Below are positions 1 to 8,252 of a stretch of DNA of 64,000 nt, in pieces (the first letter of the stretch is position 1; each line of letters starts with the position of its first letter). The position numbers and the translations under genes were made by a program. This stretch comes from Chthonomonas sp. UBA2785 (lineage in GTDB: Bacteria > Armatimonadota > Fimbriimonadia > Fimbriimonadales > Fimbriimonadaceae), in NCBI GenBank assembly GCA_002352215.1, contig DEIB01000054.1, positions 1 through 64,000 on the forward strand. Direction: 5' to 3'. A model generated the notes under the pieces. That model made no database searches. It had not been told where the DNA came from and saw nothing but the letters and a program-made list of their open reading frames with translations.

Positions 1-1002
1 AACCGGGTAGCCCTGGATGGCGTCTTCAGCGACCACGTGTGGCAAGAAATCGACCGGGTGAACATCATCGGCTGTGGCACCGCCTACCACGCCGGGCTGA
101 TGGGCAAGCACCTGTTTGAGCGCATGTTGCGCCTGCCGACCGACGTGTTCTACAGCAGCGAGTTCCGCTACGGCGACCCGCTGCTGAGCGATCGCTCCCT
201 GGCCGTGTTTATCAGCCAGAGCGGCGAAACCGCCGACTCCCTGGCCGCCCTGCGCCTGTGCCAACAGCGTCGCATCCGCACGCTCGGCATCGTCAACGTG
301 GTAGGCAGCGCGATTGCCCGGGAGTGTGACCGAGTGATTTACACCCAGGCGGGGCCGGAGATCAGCGTGGCCAGCACCAAGGCGTACACCGCCCAGTGCC
401 TGGTGCTGCTGCAGCTGGGGATGACCATTGCCCAGCACCGCGAGATGCCCGGGGTGCGCGTGGAAGAAGTGGTGCGCGACCTGCGCCAGTGGCCGGAACG
501 GGTGGAAGAAGCCCTGGGGCTGGAAGAGCAGGTGAAGCGCATTGCCAACGAGTGGGCGGATAGCCGCATGGCCTTCTTCTTAGGCCGCAACGCCGACGCC
601 GCCGTAGCGCTGGAAGGTGCCCTGAAACTGAAGGAGATTGCCTACATTCCGACCCAAGAAGGACCGGCGGGCGAACTAAAGCACGGTCCCCTGGCGCTGG
701 TGGAAGAAGGTGTTCTGGCCGTATTCGGGGCCACCGACCCGTTTGTCCGCGAGAAGCTCGCCAGCAACGTGAAGGAAGTGCAAGCTCGGGGCGGGCGCGC
801 GCTCATCATCACCACCCACGATGACGACACGATGGACGGCGTGGGCGACGAGGTGCTCCGCATCCCCGGCGGCAAGACGCCGTACCTGAACGCGCTGATG
901 AGCGTGGTGCCGCTGCAACTGCTGGCCTATTACATGGCGCGGGCGAAGAACTTGGAGATTGACATGCCCCGCAACCTCGCCAAGAGCGTCACGGTCGAGT
1001 AG
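1..1002 (+). CDS. glmS: Glutamine--fructose-6-phosphate aminotransferase, C-terminal part
   Basis: The window opens inside this gene; 333 codons in frame 1 are visible and the N-terminal glutaminase domain lies upstream. What remains is the isomerase half with two SIS sugar-phosphate domains: IIGCGTAYHAG and SQSGETADS belong to the first, and the AGELKHGPLAL stretch with its conserved lysine to the second. The protein ends in LAKSVTVE, the usual GlmS C-terminus. The enzyme makes glucosamine-6-phosphate, the first committed step to UDP-GlcNAc for peptidoglycan. The next gene starts 36 bases on with its own -10-like box, so the two may be transcribed separately. Confidence 0.95.
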   Translation, partial: NRVALDGVFSDHVWQEIDRVNIIGCGTAYHAGLMGKHLFERMLRLPTDVFYSSEFRYGDPLLSDRSLAVFISQSGETADSLAALRLCQQRRIRTLGIVNVVGSAIARECDRVIYTQAGPEISVASTKAYTAQCLVLLQLGMTIAQHREMPGVRVEEVVRDLRQWPERVEEALGLEEQVKRIANEWADSRMAFFLGRNADAAVALEGALKLKEIAYIPTQEGPAGELKHGPLALVEEGVLAVFGATDPFVREKLASNVKEVQARGGRALIITTHDDDTMDGVGDEVLRIPGGKTPYLNALMSVVPLQLLAYYMARAKNLEIDMPRNLAKSVTVE

Positions 1003-1025
1003 GAGACCCGGCCAGCGCGAAGATG

Positions 1026-1031
1026 TAGACT
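1026..1031 (+). promoter_or_regulatory. -10 box (TAGACT) for leaderless kbl
   Basis: TAGACT fits the TANNNT pattern and ends 7 bases before the GTG at 1039, so transcription would begin at the start codon. The purine-rich GGAGGG between them lies too close to the GTG to act as a normal ribosome binding site. Confidence 0.5.
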
Positions 1032-1038
1032 GGAGGGC

Positions 1039-2238
1039 GTGAACGACACCCTCCAGTCTTGGCTCAAAGGTGAGCTCCAGTCGCTGCGTGACCAGAACCT
1101 GTACAAGGTTCCGCGCATCCTCAATTCCCCGGCGGGGGGCCGGGTGCAGATGGATGGCCGGGAGGTCATCAACCTCAGCAGCAACAACTATTTGGGCCTG
1201 GCCAATGATCCGCGCGTGCGGCAGGCGGCCGAGGAAGCCATTGAGCGGTGGGGCGTGGGCGCGGGGGCCGTTCGTTGGATTGGCGGCACGATGGAAGTCC
1301 ACGACGAGCTCGAGCGCAAGCTGGCCGAGTTCAAGCACGTGGATTCGGTGCTGGTGTTCACGGGGGGCTTCACGGCCAATAGCGGCTGCATTCCGGCGGT
1401 GGTGACGAAGGACGACGTCATTATCAGCGACGAACTCAACCACGCGAGCATCATTGATGGAGTGCGCCTGAGCGCGGCCAGCTACAAGAAGAGCGACGGC
1501 TGGGTGTACGCGCACAAGGACATGGACGCGCTGGAAGACTGCCTCAAGCGCGCGCAGGGCTTTAAGAAGCGGATGATCATCACTGACGGGGTGTTCAGCA
1601 TGGATGGCGACATTGCGCCCCTGCCGGAGATCGTGGCCCTGGCCGAACAGTACGATGCCTTTGTGATGGTGGACGACGCCCACGCCAGCGGAGTGCTGGG
1701 CAAGAACGGGGCCGGCACCGCCAGCCACTTTGGCCTCTACGGCCGGGTGGATATTCAGCTCGGCACACTCAGCAAGGCGCTGGGGGTCATTGGCGGCTAC
1801 ATCGCGGGTTCGCACGAGCTCAAGGATTGGCTGATCAACCGGGGCCGGCCGTACCTCTTTAGCACCGCGCACCCGCCGATGGTGGCGGCGGCGCTGATCA
1901 AGGCGCTGGAAATCATGCAAACCGACCCGACGCCGATGGAACGTCTGTGGGCCAACGCCCGCCGCTGGAAGGCGATGCTGAACGAGGCCGGATTTGACAC
2001 CATGGGTAGCGAGACGCCGATCACGCCGGTCTACGTGGGTGACGAAGGGGCCGCGCAGCGGATGGAGCGCATGCTGTGGGATGAAGGCGTTTATGCGCTC
2101 GCCATCGTCTACCCGACGGTGGGCTTGGGCAAGGCCCGTATCCGCACGATGCCGAACGCGACGCACACCGAGGAAGACCTGGACCAAGCGCTTAAGGCGT
2201 TTGTGAAGGTGCGCGACCAACTGGGCGCCGTTCGGTAA
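1039..2238 (+). CDS. kbl: Glycine C-acetyltransferase (2-amino-3-ketobutyrate CoA ligase) / AONS-type enzyme
   Basis: This 399-residue PLP enzyme of the alpha-oxoamine synthase family condenses an acyl-CoA with an amino acid. Visible landmarks are the N-terminal INLSSNNYLGLA, the VDDAHASG motif whose Asp and His contact the cofactor, and TLSKALG with the PLP lysine near residue 246. Length and start (GTG) fit Kbl from Thermus-type bacteria, where one protein may serve threonine breakdown or a biotin-type reaction. No threonine dehydrogenase or bio gene lies nearby, so the acyl substrate cannot be decided here; Kbl is the better guess than BioF. Confidence 0.85.
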   Translation: MNDTLQSWLKGELQSLRDQNLYKVPRILNSPAGGRVQMDGREVINLSSNNYLGLANDPRVRQAAEEAIERWGVGAGAVRWIGGTMEVHDELERKLAEFKHVDSVLVFTGGFTANSGCIPAVVTKDDVIISDELNHASIIDGVRLSAASYKKSDGWVYAHKDMDALEDCLKRAQGFKKRMIITDGVFSMDGDIAPLPEIVALAEQYDAFVMVDDAHASGVLGKNGAGTASHFGLYGRVDIQLGTLSKALGVIGGYIAGSHELKDWLINRGRPYLFSTAHPPMVAAALIKALEIMQTDPTPMERLWANARRWKAMLNEAGFDTMGSETPITPVYVGDEGAAQRMERMLWDEGVYALAIVYPTVGLGKARIRTMPNATHTEEDLDQALKAFVKVRDQLGAVR

Positions 2239-2257
2239 GTCTGGGCGGTGAATTCGT

Positions 2258-2283
2258 CCCGCCGACCTTCCGTGGTCGGCGGG
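2258..2283 (+). terminator. GC-rich hairpin after kbl
   Basis: A perfect 10-base stem CCCGCCGACC / GGTCGGCGGG closes a 6-base loop, 20 bases after the kbl stop. It is followed by GTCCTCTCC rather than a T run, so it is either a weak terminator or the first element of the structured region that continues to 2356. Confidence 0.5.
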
Positions 2284-2307
2284 GTCCTCTCCAGAGAGCG
2301 AGGGTGT

Positions 2308-2356
2308 GACGGGAGGAGGAAACCCGTCTGTATTGCAGGATAGCCAGAAATCCTGC
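2308..2356 (+). other. Two further hairpins in the kbl-DinB intergenic region
   Basis: GACGGG / CCCGTC (2308-2313, 2323-2328) closes a loop AGGAGGAAA, and GCAGGAT / ATCCTGC (2335-2341, 2350-2356) closes an 8-base loop and is followed by TCTTT. With the hairpin at 2258-2283 this gives three stem-loops in about 100 bases, ending in a terminator-like element. It could be a small RNA or a composite terminator. I recognise no known RNA family. Confidence 0.35.
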
Positions 2357-2429
2357 TCTTTGCCGTGAGTTATCCACACTTGCTCGATTTCGTCTTGTAA
2401 TTTCTTCGTTAGGGTGGACGAATGTCTGC

Positions 2430-2435
2430 TATATT
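2430..2435 (+). promoter_or_regulatory. -10 box (TATATT) for leaderless DinB-like gene
   Basis: TATATT ends 7 bases before the ATG at 2443, which favours that ATG over the in-frame ATG at 2422. No clear -35 is seen. Confidence 0.55.
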
Positions 2436-2442
2436 GTTGGTT

Positions 2443-3408
2443 ATGGATCGAAGCCAGACCCTGGTCATGCTCATCAAGGCCGCCATGGAATCCACCGTTG
2501 CCGCCGCCCGCGCCACCGCGCCCGACAAACTCACGTGGTCGCCGGATGGCAAGTCGCGCTCGGCCTTGGCCCAACTTTGCGAATGCGGTCAGGCGTGTGA
2601 GTGGTTTACGCACATCCTGAACGCGCGCGGCGAAGGGGTGGGCTTCGATCCCGTGTCGTTTAAGGAATCGCAAATTGCCCAGCGCCGGGCCTCGGATATT
2701 GATGTGGTGGAGGCGGATGTGCGCACTCACACGGCGGCTTTCTGCGACGCGCTACTGAACCTGCCCGCCGAGGATGGCAGCAAGCAGGTGGAACTGTTCC
2801 CCGGGTTCCACCTCTCGCTCAACCACTTGATGCTGTTGCCGCTGGAAAACTTTGCCTACCACCAGGGGCAGATCAACTACATCCAGACGCTCTATGGCGA
2901 CAAGGACATGCACGAAGCCGGCTCGGCGCAGATTGACTTCCCGGACCGCGAGACCATCATCGAGGCGTGTGAGTTCGTGTTGCCGATGCTGGTGCGCACC
3001 GTGCTCGCCACGCCCGCCGACAAGATGAAGTGGAGCCCGGCCGAGGGGGCGCGCACGATCCTGGATATGGCCGAGGAAGTGCGGCAGTCCGGTGGCTGGG
3101 GAGCGGACAGCTTGGAAGCGGCCGACAAGTTCTCGTTTGCCGATTTCGACTTCGGAACGATGATGGCCGACCGCCTCCAAGAGCCCAACAACGACACCTG
3201 GGAAACGCGGCTGCGCGCCAATCACGAGGCGTTCTATGCCAAGCTCCGCGCCTTTCCGGCCGAGAAGGAAGGTCTGCGCGCCGAGCCGATGCCGGGCTGG
3301 GTGCTGACCATGGGCGACCTGGCGTACTATCCGTTCTGGAATATCGCTTACCACCTCGGGCAAATCAACTATGTGCAGTGCCTCTACGGCGACCACGAAA
3401 TGCACTAA
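2443..3408 (+). CDS. Tandem DinB-like four-helix-bundle protein
   Basis: The protein (321 residues from this start; 328 if the ATG at 2422 is used) has two related halves. Each ends in the same signature, AYHQGQINYIQTLYGD in the first and AYHLGQINYVQCLYGD in the second, the HxGQI helix of the DinB/YfiT metal-binding superfamily. DinB proteins are usually single-domain, about 150-170 residues, bind a metal through three histidines and often act as thiol-dependent transferases or stress proteins. Only part of the histidine set is evident, so activity is uncertain. The gene is monocistronic between hairpins and a metalloprotease. The start is set by the -10 box. Confidence 0.7.
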   Translation: MDRSQTLVMLIKAAMESTVAAARATAPDKLTWSPDGKSRSALAQLCECGQACEWFTHILNARGEGVGFDPVSFKESQIAQRRASDIDVVEADVRTHTAAFCDALLNLPAEDGSKQVELFPGFHLSLNHLMLLPLENFAYHQGQINYIQTLYGDKDMHEAGSAQIDFPDRETIIEACEFVLPMLVRTVLATPADKMKWSPAEGARTILDMAEEVRQSGGWGADSLEAADKFSFADFDFGTMMADRLQEPNNDTWETRLRANHEAFYAKLRAFPAEKEGLRAEPMPGWVLTMGDLAYYPFWNIAYHLGQINYVQCLYGDHEMH

Positions 3409-3440
3409 TTCTCGAGGAAACTATCTCGGGTCCGACCCGG

Positions 3441-3475
3441 TAAAGTCATTCAGTGCCCCCGCATTTGTGGGGGCA
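3441..3475 (+). promoter_or_regulatory. -10 box and hairpin before the metalloprotease gene
   Basis: TAAAGT (3441-3446) is a -10-like box. TGCCCCC / GGGGGCA (3454-3460, 3469-3475) then forms a 7-base stem with an 8-base loop at the predicted 5' end of the mRNA. A GTG at 3453 lies 6 bases after the box and is an alternative leaderless start in the same frame. Confidence 0.4.
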
Positions 3476-3485
3476 TGGTGAAATT

Positions 3486-5993
3486 ATGCGTGGAACTATG
3501 TGCTCGCTCGCGGTGCTCGCGATGCTGGCGATTGCCCCCCTTGGGTTTGCTCAAGATGAAGGGCCCCGACCGGGCGGAGGCCGTCCGGGCGGCGGCGGGG
3601 CTCAAAACTCAGAAGACAGCCTCATGCCGTGGGATCGCGCCACGGAGGGCTACTCCAAGTCGGCGGGGGCCGTTTCGGTGTGGCGCAAGGACGATTCGCT
3701 CTACTTCGAAATTCCGGCGGCATTGCTCGGCCGCGATTTCCTCTGGCAAATTGAAGCCAAGGAGACCCCTTCCGGTGGCTACAACGGTACCGCGGCGGGC
3801 GACTCGGTGGTCCGTTGGGATCGCCGCGAGAACCGCATCTTGCTCCGCAAGATTTTTTACAGCAACCGTGCGCAAAGCGAAGGCGCCATTTCTCGCGCCG
3901 TTGCCCAGAGCAATGTGAACCCGATTGTGCGGGCCTTTCCGATTCGATCGGTGAGCCCGGAGGGCAACGTGCTGATTGATGTCAGCAGCATCTTCCTTTC
4001 GGATGTGCCCGAGCTTTCGGCGCGGCAGCTTTTCGGCGGCGGCAATATGGACCGCTCCCGAACGTTCGTGGAACGCGTCAATGCCTTCCCTGAGAACGTC
4101 AACATCGATATTCTTGCCACCTACACCGGTGGGGCCGCTCCGGCCAACCCGTTTGGCGGTGGCGGCGGTGGCCTCGGTCGTGGCGCGGGCAGCCAGCCCA
4201 GCAACACCGGCGTGGTGAACCACAGCATCGTGCTGTTGCCGGAAACGCCGATGATGGGTCGCCTGTTCGATAGTCGAGTGGGTTACTTCTCCAACCGCTA
4301 TACGGCTTACACCAACGACTTCCCGGGCACCAAATCGGAGGCCTTCATCAACCGCTACCGGTTAGAAAAGAAGGACCCGAGCGCGGCCATCAGCGAACCC
4401 GTCAAGCCGATTGTCTATTACATCTCGCCGGAAGTGCCGGAGAAGTGGCGCCCGTTCGTCAAGGCTGGCGTGGAGGATTGGAACGAAGCTTTCGAGGCCG
4501 CCGGTTTCCGCAACGCGATCATATGCAAGGAGGCCCCGGAGAACGACCCCACCTGGAGCAGTGAGGACGTCCGCTACAGCATGATCCGCTGGGCGCCGCT
4601 CCCGATTGCCAATGCCATGGGCCCGAGCGTGACCGACCCGCGCAGCGGCGAAATCATCAGCGCCCACATCATCATGTGGCACGACGTGCTCAAGCTGGGC
4701 GACCAGTGGTACTTCGCGCAGGCCAGTGCCAACGACCGCCGCGCCCAATCGCACCCGTTCCCGGATGAACTCACCGGCGAACTCCTGCGCTTTGTGGTAG
4801 CGCACGAAGTCGGGCACACGCTTGGTTTGCCCCACAACGGCAAGGGCAGTGCCATGGTGCCGACCGAGTGGCTCCGCGACCCCAAGTGGACGAAAGAGAA
4901 TGGAACGGCCACGACCATCATGGACTACGCCCGCTTCAACTACGTGGCGCAGCCGGGTGATGGCGCGCTCCTGATCCCGAAGATCGGCCCCTATGACAAG
5001 TTCTCGATCGAGTGGGGCTACAAGCCGATTGCCGGAGCCAGCAGCCCCCACGCCGAGGTGATGACCCTGGATAAGTGGGCGGCGCAGATGGTGGACAACC
5101 CGATGCTGCGGTTCTACGACAACTTCAACTCGGCCGACCCCACCGCGCAAAGCGAAGCGCTGGGCGACGATGCCGTGAAGGCCAGCACCTACGGGGTGAT
5201 GAACCTCAAGCGCAGCATGGGCTACCTGCTGCCAGGCATGGTGAAGCTAGGCGAAGACTACAGCGAAATGAACCGCTTCTGGGGTTCGTTGACCTCGCAG
5301 ATGCGCACCTACATCGGTCACGTGGTGACCGTGGTGGGCGGCGTCGAGCAGATTGACTATCGCGGCGGACGAGGCGGCGATGTCTATCACCCGGTAAGCC
5401 CGCAGCGACAAAAGGAAGCCGTGAAGTGGATTGTGGACAACGTGCTGACCACCCCGACCTGGCTGGTGCCGAAAGAGATCACGAACAAGCTGGGTAGCGA
5501 TGGCGGAACCAGCCAGGTGCTGGCGATGCAGCTGAGTGCCCTCGGTGGCCTGACGCAGGACGCCCGCCTGACGCGGATGGTGCAGAACCAAGTGCATCAA
5601 GGTAGCGCGGCCTACACCGTGCCGATGATGATGCGCGATATCCGCGATGGAGTGTTCGGTTCGGTCTCGGGCCGCAACTTCACGCTGGATGTCTATCAGC
5701 GCAATCTGCAGCGTGCCTACGTGCAGGCTTTGATGCCGCGCATGGCCCCGGACGCCACTGTGGCTCGTCCTTACGCCGTGGCCGAAATGGAAGCCCTGCG
5801 TGCGCTGCTGAACTCGGCCGCTGGCCGCGCCGGAGATGAGGAAAGCCGCATCCACCTGCGCGACCTCGCCCGCATGGCCGAGTGGGCGCTGGCGAACCCC
5901 GACAAAGTGGCTCCGCCGGCCGCTGCCGCCACGGCCGCCCCTGCGGGACGCCCCGGCATGAGCTGCTGGATCTGCGACGACCACCAACTGTAA
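3486..5993 (+). CDS. Secreted zinc-dependent metalloprotease (DUF5117/DUF4953 type)
   Basis: The 835-residue protein begins with a signal peptide ending near LGFAQ and then a Gly/Pro-rich linker. The catalytic zinc site is the extended metzincin motif HEVGHTLGLPH (about residues 440-450), followed some 40 residues later by TIMDYARFNYVAQPGD, the Met-turn region of this family. A second Gly-rich patch lies near residues 215-240. Known relatives are large secreted or periplasmic proteases of unknown substrate in Bacteroidetes and other phyla. The ATG at 3486 gives the cleaner signal peptide; the GTG at 3453 would add 11 residues. The C-terminus carries a short Cys pair (CWIC), which is unusual. 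Confidence 0.85.
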   Translation: MRGTMCSLAVLAMLAIAPLGFAQDEGPRPGGGRPGGGGAQNSEDSLMPWDRATEGYSKSAGAVSVWRKDDSLYFEIPAALLGRDFLWQIEAKETPSGGYNGTAAGDSVVRWDRRENRILLRKIFYSNRAQSEGAISRAVAQSNVNPIVRAFPIRSVSPEGNVLIDVSSIFLSDVPELSARQLFGGGNMDRSRTFVERVNAFPENVNIDILATYTGGAAPANPFGGGGGGLGRGAGSQPSNTGVVNHSIVLLPETPMMGRLFDSRVGYFSNRYTAYTNDFPGTKSEAFINRYRLEKKDPSAAISEPVKPIVYYISPEVPEKWRPFVKAGVEDWNEAFEAAGFRNAIICKEAPENDPTWSSEDVRYSMIRWAPLPIANAMGPSVTDPRSGEIISAHIIMWHDVLKLGDQWYFAQASANDRRAQSHPFPDELTGELLRFVVAHEVGHTLGLPHNGKGSAMVPTEWLRDPKWTKENGTATTIMDYARFNYVAQPGDGALLIPKIGPYDKFSIEWGYKPIAGASSPHAEVMTLDKWAAQMVDNPMLRFYDNFNSADPTAQSEALGDDAVKASTYGVMNLKRSMGYLLPGMVKLGEDYSEMNRFWGSLTSQMRTYIGHVVTVVGGVEQIDYRGGRGGDVYHPVSPQRQKEAVKWIVDNVLTTPTWLVPKEITNKLGSDGGTSQVLAMQLSALGGLTQDARLTRMVQNQVHQGSAAYTVPMMMRDIRDGVFGSVSGRNFTLDVYQRNLQRAYVQALMPRMAPDATVARPYAVAEMEALRALLNSAAGRAGDEESRIHLRDLARMAEWALANPDKVAPPAAAATAAPAGRPGMSCWICDDHQL

Positions 5994-6010
5994 GGCTCGG
6001 TGCTCTCGCT

Positions 6011-6043
6011 GGCCCCGGAGATGTAAGGTCTCCGGGGCCTTTT
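6011..6043 (+). terminator. Rho-independent terminator
   Basis: A perfect 11-base stem GGCCCCGGAGA / TCTCCGGGGCC with a 7-base loop is followed by TTTTCTTT. It lies 17 bases after the metalloprotease stop. Confidence 0.9.
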
Positions 6044-6080
6044 CTTTGCCTTGAGGCCCGGGGGGCGGGGAAGTGCTTGG

Positions 6081-6086
6081 TATGGT
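6081..6086 (+). promoter_or_regulatory. -10 box (TATGGT) for leaderless DUF255 gene
   Basis: TATGGT ends 6 bases before the GTG at 6093. The same hexamer stands in front of galK on the other strand. Confidence 0.45.
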
Positions 6087-6092
6087 GAAGGC

Positions 6093-8252
6093 GTGAACCC
6101 TCGGCTTGCCTCTTCGCCGTCCCTCTACCTGCGCCAGCACGCAGGGGACCCGGTGGATTGGTATCCCTGGGGAGAAGAAGCGCTAGAACGGGCGAAGGCT
6201 GAGGATAAGCCCATCTTCCTCAGCGTGGGCTACAGCAGTTGCCACTGGTGCCACGTGATGGCGCACGAATCTTTCCAAGACCCCGAAGTGGCGCGGGTGT
6301 TGAACCACTCCTTCATCAGCATTAAGCTGGACCGCGAGGAACGCCCCGACCTGGATGACCTCTACATGACAGCCCTGCAATTGGCCATGGGGCACGGGGG
6401 CTGGCCGATGACGATCTTCCTCACGCCCGACCTGAAACCGTGGTTTGTGGGGACCTACTTCCCGCGCAATGCCCGGGGCGAGGTGCCGGGGTTTGTCACG
6501 GTGGCTTCCAGCTTGGCGCAGGCCTGGCAAGACCAGCGCGCGGACATCCAGGAACGCGCAGACGAGTTTGCAGCGGCGATTGACCAAGTGCGGGAGCGCA
6601 CTCTGCCTGCCGAGCGGGCACGGCTGGATATTGCCCTGGTGGATGGGGCGATCCGGACGCTGCACGGCGACTTTGACCACGAGCGGGGCGGCTACGGCGA
6701 CAAGCCGAAGTTCCCGCCCTTTTCGGCATTGGAGTACTTGCTGAAGTACGCCTCGGCTCGCAACATGCTGCCCGGTGATGCCGCCACTACGGATAGCCTG
6801 GTGCAAGAGGCGGCCTACCAAGCGCTTTTCACTCTAGAGTGCATGGCGAACGGGGGTATCCACGACCGGGTGGGGGGTGGCTTCCACCGCTACAGTACGG
6901 ATGGGGAATGGCGCCTGCCGCACTTTGAGAAGATGCTGAGCGACAACGCCCAGATGCTGGCGCTCTACGCCACCGCCGGGCGGATCGTAGAGGACGATTC
7001 AATCCAGAGCGTCTTTAAGCAAGTCGAGGAAGGGATTCTGCGATGGCTGCGAGAAGAAATGTGGTTACCAGATGGTTCGTATGCCAATGCACTGGATGCG
7101 GATGTGGACGGGGAAGAGGGAACCACGTACACCTGGTCTTGGAGCGAATTGCAGTCCTTACTGGGGGACCAGATGGGGGCCTTCGCGGAAGCCCATGGTG
7201 TGCGCCCCGAAGGCAATTTCCACGATGAAGCGACGGGGCAACTGATGGGGCAAAACCTGTTGCTCGGTCCCCTCGATCCGGACTGGGCCGGGGCTTACGC
7301 CAAGCTGCGCGAGGTGCGACGAGGGCGTCCGCAACCGCAGAGGGATGAGAAGGCGATTGCGGCGGTGCAAGGGCTGCTCATCGGGGCGCTGGCCTTTGCC
7401 GATGCACTGGATGAAGCCCAGGCGCTGGCCGCCAAGTGGGCTGCATTTGAACCGGAGTCACTGCCGCATATGCTTGTGGATGGCGAGCCGCACGGGGAAG
7501 CCTTCTTGGATGACTATGCCTTCCTAGCTCAAGGCTTCTTAAGGTTAGCTGATAGTTCTGGCAACGAACAATGGCGAAAAGTCGCCGCCTGGTATGCCGA
7601 AGAGATGGTGGAGCGATTCCAAGACGAGGAAGTAGGGGATTTCTTCTATCAACCTCCCCACATGGGCATCGGGTTTGCCCGAGCCAAGCCCATCCTCGAC
7701 CAAGCCGTGCCGAGCGCCAACGGCTCGGCGATTCTGGTGCTGCAGCGACTGGGATTCGCCGAGCACGCCGCTCGCGCCCTCCGCGCGAACCTCGGCTGGA
7801 TTGAGCGGATGCCCCAATCTTGCGAGAGTCTGCTCTCGGCGGCCCTGGCCCATGTCATCGCGAATGGCCCCGACGAAGCCTCGGCCACACCCGTCACCCC
7901 TACAAAACTCAACGTGCGCCTGGAAACCCAAGAAGTCACTCCCAGCGACGACGGCTGGGCGCACACGGCCCTCCTGATCGAGATCCCTGAGGGCTACCGC
8001 ATCAACTCCACCGACCCTCCGGCCAAGTGGCTGATTCCCACCACGCTCCACATTGACCACCTGCTGGGCGAGGCGGGATTCCCCAGCGCTACCGACGACC
8101 ACTACGAAGGCCAGCTTCGGGTCCCCATCCGCCTGCAACCACGCGGCAAGACCACGGCGTTCACGCTCCGCCTCCGGTATCAGCTCTGCACCGACCGCGA
8201 ATGCCTCGCCCCGGCCGAAGCCGAAGTCGAGGGCGTCGTGATTCAAGACTAG
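6093..8252 (+). CDS. DUF255 thioredoxin-domain protein (YyaL/SSP411 type) with C-terminal DsbD-alpha-like domain
   Basis: The 719-residue protein opens with the family sequence LASSPSLYLRQHAGDPVDWY and a thioredoxin-fold domain whose redox motif is CHWC (C50, C53). A six-hairpin-like alpha domain follows, with the GGIHDRVGGGFHRYSTD and HFEKMLSDNAQ motifs near residues 260-300. The last 115 or so residues look like DsbD-alpha: a beta-rich stretch ending YQLCTDRECLAP, where C699 and C704 match the alpha-domain cysteine pair. Most relatives I know stop before this point. The role is unknown; redox or sugar-linked functions have been suggested for the family. Start GTG 6093 fits both the -10 box and the conserved N-terminus. 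Its stop shares the CTAG at 8249-8252 with alr. Confidence 0.85.
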   Translation: MNPRLASSPSLYLRQHAGDPVDWYPWGEEALERAKAEDKPIFLSVGYSSCHWCHVMAHESFQDPEVARVLNHSFISIKLDREERPDLDDLYMTALQLAMGHGGWPMTIFLTPDLKPWFVGTYFPRNARGEVPGFVTVASSLAQAWQDQRADIQERADEFAAAIDQVRERTLPAERARLDIALVDGAIRTLHGDFDHERGGYGDKPKFPPFSALEYLLKYASARNMLPGDAATTDSLVQEAAYQALFTLECMANGGIHDRVGGGFHRYSTDGEWRLPHFEKMLSDNAQMLALYATAGRIVEDDSIQSVFKQVEEGILRWLREEMWLPDGSYANALDADVDGEEGTTYTWSWSELQSLLGDQMGAFAEAHGVRPEGNFHDEATGQLMGQNLLLGPLDPDWAGAYAKLREVRRGRPQPQRDEKAIAAVQGLLIGALAFADALDEAQALAAKWAAFEPESLPHMLVDGEPHGEAFLDDYAFLAQGFLRLADSSGNEQWRKVAAWYAEEMVERFQDEEVGDFFYQPPHMGIGFARAKPILDQAVPSANGSAILVLQRLGFAEHAARALRANLGWIERMPQSCESLLSAALAHVIANGPDEASATPVTPTKLNVRLETQEVTPSDDGWAHTALLIEIPEGYRINSTDPPAKWLIPTTLHIDHLLGEAGFPSATDDHYEGQLRVPIRLQPRGKTTAFTLRLRYQLCTDRECLAPAEAEVEGVVIQD

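Noticed and set aside
2370..2378. Perfect DnaA box TTATCCACA, with another (reverse) at about 15804-15812
   Set aside because: Two isolated 9-base matches are near chance for 64 kb. There is no cluster, no AT-rich unwinding region and no dnaA/dnaN nearby, so no origin is called.
676..2730. A 684-codon open frame antisense to glmS and kbl
   Set aside because: It lies opposite two certain genes, is His/Arg-rich as expected for the antisense of GC-rich coding DNA, and shows no family motif.
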